From: Rubrobacter sp.
GTDB lineage: Bacteria > Actinomycetota > Rubrobacteria > Rubrobacterales > Rubrobacteraceae
Direction: 5' to 3'
DNA length: 5,622 bases
Assembly (NCBI GenBank): GCA_016781775.1
Contig: JADDPR010000196.1
Span: forward strand, 1 to 5,622
Shown here one piece after another: positions 1-5,512 of the stretch; position 1 is the stretch's first letter; every line of letters begins with the position of its first letter. The notes below the pieces were generated by a model, which saw only the letters and a program-made list of their open reading frames with translations, searched no databases and was not told the origin of the DNA. The translations under genes and the position numbers were made by a program.

Positions 1-113
1 CGGTTCTTCGCACTTACCGTGTAAACCGATGGTACCGATGAACGCGTGATAGTAACGGTCCCGAGGCGTGAAGTAATGATAGATAGGCCTTTAGAACAGC
101 CATGCAATCCATC

Positions 114-213
114 GTCACCATCGTCGGGACCGTCAAGTCTATCTATGGAGAGGAATCAGGTCCTGTGTCATCGATAGGTTTCTCGATTGTCCGACAGTCC
201 CGACGATGGTGAC
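114..213. repeat. ~100-bp inverted-repeat (MITE-like) element, copy A
   Basis: The arms GTCACCATCGTCGGGAC (114-130) and GTCCCGACGATGGTGAC (197-213) are perfect reverse complements of 17 bp, separated by 66 bp. As RNA the stem could grow by three outer pairs, one of them G-U, and by three inner pairs after one mismatch. A short palindrome, CAGG-T-CCTG, lies in the spacer at 157-165. No open frame belongs to it. A diverged copy in the same orientation lies at 5225-5313: 24 of 26 bases agree at the left end (114-139 versus 5225-5250) and 19 of 22 at the right (186-207 versus 5292-5313). Copying of a whole unit fits a small non-autonomous transposable element or a structured intergenic repeat better than a simple operator. 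I see no clear target-site duplication. The family is not recognised. Confidence 0.75.
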
Positions 214-278
214 GGTCTTTTGAGAGAGTATTCTAAATGGGGTGTTCGTTGCTTCCTGAAGTGCTCGTGCCGCTATCC

Positions 279-461
279 TTAGCGGAGATCGCACGCGAAA
301 GCTCGTACGTCCTCGATGAAGAGGTCCGGCTCCTCGAGTGCTGCGAAGTGGCCGCCTCGTGGCATCTCGCTCCAGCGCCTGACGTTGTAGGACTTCTCGA
401 CGAAGCTGCGCGGCGGGGTCTTGAATACCTTGTCGCCCGGGAGTGCGGTGACGCCGACTGG
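279..461 (-). pseudogene. C-terminal relic of an epoxide hydrolase (alpha/beta hydrolase fold)
   Basis: Read on the minus strand, the last ~60 codons before the TAA at 279-281 give a very characteristic epoxide hydrolase C-terminus. It has a TPPRSF segment, then YNVRRW, then MPRGGHFAALEEPDLFIEDV and a closing RAF..LR. In this family the His of GGHFA is the catalytic base of the hydrolase triad, and the ALEEP-x-L-x-x-D-(I/V)-RAF tail is typical. Similarity fades upstream of about 461; I found no continuation in any minus-strand frame up to about 620, where the regulator begins. The nucleophile Asp, cap domain and oxyanion region are therefore missing, against a usual length of roughly 300-400 residues. 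The fragment has no plausible start and should not be functional. It points to loss or recombination at this spot. Assignment to the family is fairly firm; the substrate is unknown. Confidence 0.8.
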
Positions 462-620
462 CTCTCGACAATGGGCTCCGGATGGGCGAGACCGAGCGAG
501 ACAACCGACGACCCTCCGCGAGGAAACCAAACGGCCGTTGACAGGGCGCGAGCGGGACCACTAGACTTTGTCGCATACCGTTCGATGATGTTTTCGAATG
601 GAAGGGGAGAGGTGGTAGCT

Positions 621-1601
621 GTGGGAGGCGAGTTCTGGTGCCTTGGCGAGGTGCCGAGAGCGGATCGGCCAGCTCAGTGGAAAGAGTTGCTGTCTCACAC
701 GCACCTGCCATGGACGGTAAGGGTGACCAAGCCTGGTCAGGACCGGGCGTATGAGGCCTGGGTACGCCGACAATGGATCGACGATCTCGCGCTGGTCGAC
801 TGCGAGTGCGGTCCATGCGCCGGGAGCCGGGGTCGCGCGGAGCTTTCGGACACGGACGGTGAGTACGTGGCCGTCCTTATAACCCGCTCGGGCAGGGAGA
901 CGGTTGCCCAGGAGGGCGCCGAGGCCTACATGAGGCCCGGCGACGCGGTGGCGTGGGACAGCACGAGGCCCGCGCGCTTCGAGGTGTTGGAACCGCTCGT
1001 CAAGCGGAGCCTCCTGATTCCCCGCTTCGCCCTCGACGAGGTGAGTGGGCGCGCCTGGACAAGCGCCGGCGTGCTGCTCGACGGGGAGGCTCCGGCGGTA
1101 CGGCTGCTGACCGGTTACCTTGATGCTCTTAGCGGGACGCTCCCGGATCTATCGATGGCGAGCGTCACCGCCGCCCGTAACGCGACACTCGAACTGTTCG
1201 TCGGAGCGCTGCAGCCCGGAGGTCCTGTGGATTCCTCGACGGTTGGTCCCGCCCTCCGGGCGAACATGGAGCGATGGATCGAGCGCCACCTCTCCGACGG
1301 GGAGATTAGTCCCGCGGCCCTCGCCGCCGCACACAGCGTCTCCGTCAGGACGGTGTACAGGGTGTTCGAGATGACGGGCGAGACCGTGGGCGAGGTAGTC
1401 CGGATACGACGCCTGGCGAAGGCGCGCAAGGACCTTACGGAGAGCGGCGAGCCTATCTCGACCATAGCCCACCGCTGGCGCTTCTCGGACTCGAGCCACT
1501 TCAGCAAGGCGTTCAAGGCCCACTACGGGGTGTCCCCCAGCGAGTACCGGGCGCTCTCTCGGGCCCGAGGTGACGGGGAGCGGTCCCTAGCGCTCGGCTG
1601 A
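621..1601 (+). CDS. AraC-family transcriptional regulator
   Basis: This is a 326-residue DNA-binding regulator, probably an effector-dependent activator of the enzyme genes downstream. Residues ~18-145 resemble the AraC-binding-like sensor domain: a W-x-x-L start, an R-x-G-x-E-x-x-x-Q-x-G strand (89-99), a R-P-G-D turn (105-108) and an L-L-I-P-R segment (131-135). The C-terminal third holds two helix-turn-helix units, about 230-249 (LAAAHSVSVRTVYRVF) and 279-298 (ISTIAHRWRFSDSSHFSKAF), followed by the family signature GVSPSEYR (303-310). The frame is open back to an ATG at 237, but that extension has no recognisable domain and overlaps an antisense epoxide hydrolase relic. GTG 621 has a GGGGAG/GAGG purine run at 604-612 and gives the usual length for this architecture. 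ATG 585 or 588 and GTG 612 are alternatives; the two ATGs lack an obvious ribosome site. The gene is co-directional with, and 280 bp upstream of, the first dehydrogenase. The ligand is unknown. Confidence 0.88.
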   Translation: MGGEFWCLGEVPRADRPAQWKELLSHTHLPWTVRVTKPGQDRAYEAWVRRQWIDDLALVDCECGPCAGSRGRAELSDTDGEYVAVLITRSGRETVAQEGAEAYMRPGDAVAWDSTRPARFEVLEPLVKRSLLIPRFALDEVSGRAWTSAGVLLDGEAPAVRLLTGYLDALSGTLPDLSMASVTAARNATLELFVGALQPGGPVDSSTVGPALRANMERWIERHLSDGEISPAALAAAHSVSVRTVYRVFEMTGETVGEVVRIRRLAKARKDLTESGEPISTIAHRWRFSDSSHFSKAFKAHYGVSPSEYRALSRARGDGERSLALG

Positions 1602-1749
1602 GTACCGACTTTCCTCTTCTACCCCTCCGCGGCCATCTCCCTACGCTGGGCACTCCTCCGCCGGGGATCTGGCACTCTCGTCCAAGATCCTGGCGCGATC
1701 GTACAAGCCCCGGTGGGCCCCGCTCTCTAGACTAACTTCCACGACACTC

Positions 1750-1783
1750 CTCCTCGCCGGTCTCGTATGTGGACGGTGAGGAG
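1750..1783. promoter_or_regulatory. Inverted repeat upstream of the enzyme operon (possible operator)
   Basis: CTCCTCGCCG (1750-1759) and CGGTGAGGAG (1774-1783) are reverse complements at 9 of 10 positions with a 14-bp spacer. The centre-to-centre spacing is 24 bp. It lies in the 280-bp gap between the regulator and the first dehydrogenase, about 100 bp before the latter's start, where an activator site or a leader hairpin would be expected. No convincing -35/-10 pair could be read nearby, and AraC proteins more often bind direct repeats, so the role is a guess. A smaller hairpin, CCCGA/TCGGG, follows at 1794-1810. Confidence 0.25.
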
Positions 1784-1881
1784 AAGAGGCAGACCCGACG
1801 GGGAATCGGGCCAGAAGCGGGGCAACGCGAGACGCGGACGCTTCCGCAGCGCGAGTGCAAGGGACAGGGGAAAGGAAACAT

Positions 1882-2691
1882 ATGGGCAATCGCTTGGAGA
1901 ACAGGGTAGCCGTGGTCACCGGATCGAGCTCGGGCAACGGGCGCGCGATCGCGCTGGCTCTCGCCCGCGAGGGCGCGGCCGTAGTCTGTTCCGACGTCAA
2001 GAAGTCCGCCCGGGAGGGAGGGTACGAGGGGGACATCCAGACCGATACCGACGACGTCATCCGCAATGAGGGCGGGCGCGCAGAGTACCTGGACTGCGAC
2101 GTGACCAAGGCCTCCGACGTCCGGGCCGTGATCGACAGGGCCGTCTCCGCCTTCGGCCGACTGGACATCATGGTCAACAACGCAGGCGTCTTCACGGATC
2201 TGCACACCATAGTCGACGAGACCGAAGAGCAGTACGACTTCACGATGGCCGTGAACGCCAAGGGTGTGTGGTTGGGGTGCAAGTTCGCCATCGCCCAGAT
2301 GCTCAAGCAGGAGGATACCGGGGGCGGCGAAACCTCGCGCGGCAAGATCATCAACATTGCCTCGATTGGCGGCCTCGTTGGATTGGCCGCGGAGCCGGCC
2401 TACTGCGCGTCGAAGGGCGCGGTGGTGAACCTCACGCGCCAACTCGCGGTCGACTACGCGCCGGAGCGGATCAACGTCAACGCGATCTGCCCAGGCTTCC
2501 TCGCCACCGCGATGGTGCGGCCGTTCCTCGACGACCCGGAACTGAACAAGACGCTGCACGACCTCTCGCCTTGGCCGCACCTCGGCACCGCCGAGGACGT
2601 GGGAAAGCTGGCCCTCTACCTCGCCTCCGACGACGCCGAGATGGTGACCGGCTCCATGCAGGTGCTCGACGGAGGCTACACCGCGGGGTAA
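1882..2691 (+). CDS. Short-chain dehydrogenase/reductase (classical SDR, NAD-type), first copy
   Basis: This 269-residue protein should be a cytosolic, probably tetrameric oxidoreductase that interconverts an alcohol and a ketone. The Rossmann motif TGSSSGNG (13-20) is intact. Asp38 ends the second strand (CSDV), which in this family favours NAD over NADP. NNAG is at 99-102, and the catalytic set is Asn125, Ser161, Tyr174 and Lys178 in YCASK. The C-terminus has NAICPGF and VLDGGYTAG. After strand 2 there is a loop roughly 8-9 residues longer than usual (about 40-58); it recalls the insertion of mycofactocin- and carveol-dehydrogenase-type SDRs but is shorter, so that link is only suggestive. 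ATG 1882 has GGGGAAAGGA ending 5-6 bases upstream; GTG 1855 in the same frame lacks comparable support. It is the first enzyme gene, followed by the hydrolase after 99 bp. The related SDR at 3782 shares the long loop. The substrate is not known. Confidence 0.92.
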   Translation: MGNRLENRVAVVTGSSSGNGRAIALALAREGAAVVCSDVKKSAREGGYEGDIQTDTDDVIRNEGGRAEYLDCDVTKASDVRAVIDRAVSAFGRLDIMVNNAGVFTDLHTIVDETEEQYDFTMAVNAKGVWLGCKFAIAQMLKQEDTGGGETSRGKIINIASIGGLVGLAAEPAYCASKGAVVNLTRQLAVDYAPERINVNAICPGFLATAMVRPFLDDPELNKTLHDLSPWPHLGTAEDVGKLALYLASDDAEMVTGSMQVLDGGYTAG

Positions 2692-2790
2692 GCTCCCGAA
2701 CTCCGCGACGTTGGGTCGCCGGGTGAGACTCGTGGCCCGGTGGAGCGAGGGTGAGATATCGGCGTTTCGACTAACGAAAGGAGTATTTAC

Positions 2791-3702
2791 ATGAGGCAAG
2801 ACGTAACCTTCCTCAGCGAGGGGTTAAACTGTGCCGGCTGGCTGTACTTGCCGGACAACCTGGAGGACGACGATCGACGCCCGGCCATAGTCATGGCCCA
2901 CGGCTTCAGCGCGGTCAAGGAGAACTATCTCGCGAACTTCGCCGAAAAGTTCGAGGAGGCGGGCTTCGTGGTGCTGGTCTTCGACTACCGCTTCTTCGGC
3001 GACTCCGAGGGCGAGCCACGGGGACACCTGATCCCCGCCGAGCAGCACAAGGACTACAAGAACGCCATAACCTGGATCTCGCAGCGGCCAGAGGTGGATC
3101 CCGAACGGATCGGGATCTGGGGCAGCTCTTACAGTGGAGGACACGTCCTGTACTTGGCGTCCTTCGACAAGCGGATCAAGGCCGCCGTCGCGCAGGTGCC
3201 GCTTGTCAACGGCTGGCAGAATGCCCAGCGGCTCATGCGCCCGGATATCTTCGAGGGGTTCCTCGGGGCGCTCGCCCACGACCGCGCCCAACGTTACACG
3301 GGGGAGGAGAGCGCCAAAGTGCCGGTGGTGGCTCCCGAGGGAGAACCTTCGGCGCTACCGACGCCGGAGTCCTACGAGTGGTTCACCCACGCGGGCGAGA
3401 CCGTAGCACCCAACTGGCGCAACGAGGTCTCTCTAGAGAGCATGGAGGCATTTCTGGAGTACGACCCGGCGGGGAGCATACACCTGGTCTCGCCGATCCC
3501 ACTCCTCATAGTTGTGGCCGAGAAGGACACCCTGACGCCGACGGACATGGCGATCGCGGCGTACGAGCGGGCGCTGGAGCCAAAGAAGCTGGTCATCCTG
3601 GAGGGCGGCAAGCACTTCGACGCCTACACCGAGCCCGGGCTCTCCCAGGCAGCGACCCCGGCGGTCGAGTGGTTCGAGCGGCACCTGATGGGGCGGGAGT
3701 AG
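2791..3702 (+). CDS. Alpha/beta hydrolase (S15/CocE- and dienelactone-hydrolase-like serine hydrolase)
   Basis: This 303-residue protein has no signal peptide or membrane segment, so it should be a cytosolic serine hydrolase. The core begins with the oxyanion-loop motif AHGFSAVKENY (36-46), then strand-turn VFDYRFFGDSEG (63-74). The nucleophile elbow WGSSYSGG (110-117) is the G-x-S-Y-x-G form seen in S15/CocE relatives, with Ser113 as nucleophile. The likely acid is Asp246 (VVAEKDTLTP) and the base His275 (GGKHFDAY). An insertion with many prolines (about 150-210) probably forms a lid over the substrate. ATG 2791 follows AAAGGAG by 7 bases. It sits between two related SDRs, which suggests that it cuts the ester, lactone or beta-dicarbonyl bond produced by oxidation of the substrate; that is inference. 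A GCGAC/GTCGC hairpin at 2705-2719 lies in the 99-bp gap before it and lacks a T-tract, so it is not an obvious terminator. Confidence 0.9.
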   Translation: MRQDVTFLSEGLNCAGWLYLPDNLEDDDRRPAIVMAHGFSAVKENYLANFAEKFEEAGFVVLVFDYRFFGDSEGEPRGHLIPAEQHKDYKNAITWISQRPEVDPERIGIWGSSYSGGHVLYLASFDKRIKAAVAQVPLVNGWQNAQRLMRPDIFEGFLGALAHDRAQRYTGEESAKVPVVAPEGEPSALPTPESYEWFTHAGETVAPNWRNEVSLESMEAFLEYDPAGSIHLVSPIPLLIVVAEKDTLTPTDMAIAAYERALEPKKLVILEGGKHFDAYTEPGLSQAATPAVEWFERHLMGRE

Positions 3703-3743
3703 ACGCTTACCGGAGAAGGAAAGGGTACAGAGGTGAGCAGGAA

Positions 3744-3785
3744 ATGACCGAGAAGACGAAGATAGGAACGGAGGTGGCGGCATGA
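3744..3785 (+). CDS. Possible 13-codon leader peptide coupled to the second SDR
   Basis: In the 79-bp gap before the second dehydrogenase an ATG at 3744 opens a 13-codon frame, MTEKTKIGTEVAA. Its TGA overlaps the next gene's ATG as ATGA (3782-3785), the classic arrangement for translational coupling. A weak purine stretch, GAGCAGGAA, lies directly before the ATG, tighter than ideal. The second SDR has its own good site, GGAGG at 3770-3774, inside this mini-frame. The peptide has no recognisable function; it may be a chance frame or the stump of a lost gene. Confidence 0.3.
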   Translation: MTEKTKIGTEVAA

Positions 3786-4579
3786 ACCGGCTCGAGGGCA
3801 AGGTCGCGGTTATCACCGGGGCGAGTTCCGGATTCGGACGCGGAATCGCCAGGGCCTTCGCGGCCGAGGGCGCCAAAGTGGTGGTGAGCGACGTTCGCGA
3901 GGAGCTTACCGAGGGCGGCTTCGAGGAGGACCCCAACCTGACGACGGTCGAAGCCATCGAGAAGGATGGCGGCGAGGCCATCTACGTCGGCTGCGATGTG
4001 ACGAAGCAGGCCCAGGTGCGAGATCTCATCAAGGCCGCCGTGGACAGGTTCGGGCGGCTAGATATCATCGTCAATAACGCGGGAATCTACCGCGGCGGCA
4101 AGCTCACGCACGAGTTCACCGAGGAGGACCTCGACGCCTGCTTCAACGTCAACGTCAAGGGGACCTTCTTCGGCGCCCAGGAGGCGGTTAAGCAGTTCCT
4201 CGAGCAGGGCGAGGGTGGCAACATCATCAACCTCGTCTCCACCGCGGGGCTCGGGGGTCACCCCAATCAGTCGGTCTACAACACCTCAAAGGGTGCCCAG
4301 GCCAACCTCACGCGCTGCCTGGCCATCGAGTACGGGGAGAAGGGGATCCGCGTCAATGGTATCTGCCCGACCTACGCCAAGACGGCGCTGACCCGCCAGC
4401 TCTTCGACGACAAGGACTTCGATGAGGCGTTCAAGCAGTCGATCCCGCTGAAGCGGTGGGGCGAGGTGGAAGATATCGCGCAACTCGCGGTGTTCCTGGC
4501 CTCGGATGAGTCGAGTTACATTCACGGCGACCTCGTCCGCGTGGACGGCGGCGAGACGCTGAGTCGGTACTCGGTGTGA
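3782..4579 (+). CDS. Short-chain dehydrogenase/reductase (classical SDR, NAD-type), second copy
   Basis: This 265-residue classical SDR is the last gene of the operon. The cofactor motif TGASSGFG is at 12-19, Asp37 in VSDV suggests NAD preference, NNAG is at 98-101, and the catalytic residues are Asn124, Ser153, Tyr166 and Lys170 (YNTSK). It shares with the SDR at 1882 the long loop after strand 2 (about 39-56, both with a (E)GG(Y/F)E core), the CDVTK segment and the overall frame, so the two are paralogues, but they differ across the substrate-binding C-terminal half. The usual P-G after the sixth strand is P196-T197 here (ICPTYAKTAL), whereas the first copy keeps P-G; Thr201, which normally contacts the nicotinamide, is kept. 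GGAGG lies 7 bases before ATG 3782. A strong terminator ends 108 bp after the stop. It probably acts on a different intermediate of the same pathway. Confidence 0.92.
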   Translation: MNRLEGKVAVITGASSGFGRGIARAFAAEGAKVVVSDVREELTEGGFEEDPNLTTVEAIEKDGGEAIYVGCDVTKQAQVRDLIKAAVDRFGRLDIIVNNAGIYRGGKLTHEFTEEDLDACFNVNVKGTFFGAQEAVKQFLEQGEGGNIINLVSTAGLGGHPNQSVYNTSKGAQANLTRCLAIEYGEKGIRVNGICPTYAKTALTRQLFDDKDFDEAFKQSIPLKRWGEVEDIAQLAVFLASDESSYIHGDLVRVDGGETLSRYSV

Positions 4580-4661
4580 AGTAGAGCGGGAACAGGCGAC
4601 CGAGGGGTAGGAGCAGACCGCACCGTTCTCACCCTCGGACGGTCCACTTCATCGAGACATC

Positions 4662-4687
4662 GGGGGCTTTGTCGGCCCCCACTTTTT
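4662..4687 (+). terminator. Rho-independent terminator of the enzyme operon
   Basis: GGGGGC (4662-4667) pairs perfectly with GCCCCC (4675-4680) around a 7-base loop, and ACTTTTT follows to 4687. This is a textbook intrinsic terminator, 82 bp after the stop of the second SDR, and marks the 3' end of the operon. Just upstream, CCGAGGG (4600-4606) and CCCTCGG (4632-4638) could form an additional hairpin in the 3' untranslated part. Confidence 0.88.
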
Positions 4688-5224
4688 CTGCAATGGCAGA
4701 GCCCTCAGGATCTGATACCGAATCCGGTTGATCACTTGCGTATCCCTGACGGCGGATATGAAAGACTGCCGTGTCGAACAGAATCACGATGCCCTATTGG
4801 CGTCGACCACTTAATCTACGATAGTGCACTATTCAAGCGGATTCCGTATGATCATAGAGCCATCTACGATGGGTCTTCCGAGATGAGGACATGCAGTCAC
4901 CGAAGACGACGATCTAGCGGCTTGTACTCTCCCTTTTCGGACTACTGCAAGAAGAGTCGAAGTTGTTTCCAGCCGCCAGTGGCTCGACATGGCTTCGCTC
5001 CCTGCTCATGTTCCCCTCGTTCTAGCGAGCGCTTCGAAGACAGCTACGCACAACCCCATCTCCCTTTAGAATACTCCCGCATTTCATCGTCACAGCAGTG
5101 TGCGTTAGTATCGATCCACTGGTTTGTGCCGCGTATTCTCTGGATGGGCAGAGCGGTTCGAGACTACTGGCATTTCCCCAGCAGCCTTCCTCAATCCAAA
5201 GGATCAACCTTTACGAGCACCGCT
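4688..5224. other. Gene-free, lower-GC stretch
   Basis: No gene could be supported here on either strand. Base composition drops to roughly half G+C (31 of 60 in 4741-4800), clearly below the neighbouring genes. A 225-codon frame starting with TTG at 4736 is open, but it has no ribosome site and a Cys/Ser/Arg-rich protein without domains, and it runs through repeat copy B, so it is not called. The stretch holds a perfect 12-bp palindrome, ATAGTGCACTAT (4821-4832), a 9-bp direct repeat ATCTACGAT (4814 and 4862), and an inverted fragment related to the flank of repeat copy A (5047-5093). It most likely represents decayed or imported non-coding DNA. Confidence 0.6.
5047..5093 (-). repeat. Inverted fragment similar to the right flank of repeat copy A
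   Basis: On the minus strand this stretch reads GTGACG, 11 bases, GAGTATTCTAAA, and then, after six extra bases, TGGGGTTGTGCG. The plus strand at 209-247 reads GTGACG, 11 bases, GAGTATTCTAAA, then TGGGGTGTTCG. Eighteen exact bases at the same internal spacing, plus the similar tail, make shared ancestry plausible. GTGACG is the outer end of the right arm of copy A, so the fragment spans an element end and its flank. The match is short and could be chance. Confidence 0.4.
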
Positions 5225-5313
5225 GTCACCACCGTCGGGATCGTCAAGTCCTTCTATCAGGAGATTCAGGGACTACTTCTCGCTGGGCCATATAATCCGA
5301 CGGTCCCGACGAT
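5225..5313. repeat. Inverted-repeat (MITE-like) element, copy B, diverged
   Basis: This is the second copy of the element at 114-213, in the same orientation and about 5.1 kb away. The left part, 5225-5250, matches copy A at 24 of 26 bases and the right part, 5292-5313, at 19 of 22; the middle is partly alignable (shared TCTAT, GGAGA and TCAGG blocks). The arms ACCGTCGGGATCGTC (5231-5245) and GACGGTCCCGACGAT (5299-5313) are reverse complements at 13 of 15 positions. The terminal GTCACC of the left arm has no partner here, because the right end runs into TTTTTGCAGG. Copy B is therefore older or more damaged than copy A. Confidence 0.7.
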
Positions 5314-5422
5314 TTTTGCAGGCGTTTTCTGCAGGTGTGCCTGTACTGTAATCTCCCGGCCGCAGAGGGAGGATATCCCACTCGATCAGGGCGGCTTGAG
5401 CAACCAACGATAATCGTCCCGA

Positions 5423-5464
5423 TTAGATGATCTTGCCGTCCTTCTTGCGGTGCCCGTAGATAGG
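5423..5464 (-). pseudogene. Possible coding relic just downstream of mutL
   Basis: In frame with mutL but after its stop, the minus strand reads PIYGHRKKDGKII and then TAA. From the Ile codon on, all twelve sense codons end in G or C, as in the real genes here, while the surrounding DNA does not look coding. There is no start codon with a ribosome site and no recognised family. It may be the last codons of a lost gene, or chance. Confidence 0.2.
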
Positions 5465-5512
5465 AACTAACAAAAGGGAGCTAGGGAGAGGAGCGGTGCC
5501 TGCGAACCGCAG

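Noticed and set aside
114..213. Reading the inverted repeat as a CRISPR unit or dimer operator
   Set aside because: Only two distant copies exist, with no regular spacers, and the 66-bp gap between arms is too long for a simple dimer operator.
139..816. 225-codon minus-strand frame covering repeat A and the regulator 5' end
   Set aside because: Its C-terminal part is translated repeat arm (TVTIVGTV) and the rest is Arg/Ser-rich with no domain; a different minus frame carries the epoxide hydrolase relic.
1578..1608. Hairpins near the stop of the regulator gene (GAGCG/CGCTC and TCGG/CCGA)
   Set aside because: Stems are 4-5 bp and the following CTTTCCTCTTCT is not a real T-tract, so a terminator is not supported.
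1732..2799. 355-codon minus-strand frame opposite the first SDR
   Set aside because: It is antisense to a clearly functional SDR. Its Val/Arg/His-rich composition is typical of antisense frames in high-GC genes, and it has no domain.
3433..3981. 182-codon minus-strand frame across the hydrolase-SDR junction
   Set aside because: It is a Ser/Pro-rich antisense shadow of two well-supported genes.
5353..5371. CTCCC/GGGAG hairpin after repeat copy B
   Set aside because: It is a short stem without a T-tract on either strand, and likely chance.
4736..5413. 225-codon open frame on the plus strand after the terminator
   Set aside because: It has a TTG start without a ribosome site, a Cys/Ser/Arg-rich protein with no domain, and overlap with repeat copy B; it is best read as chance in lower-GC DNA.
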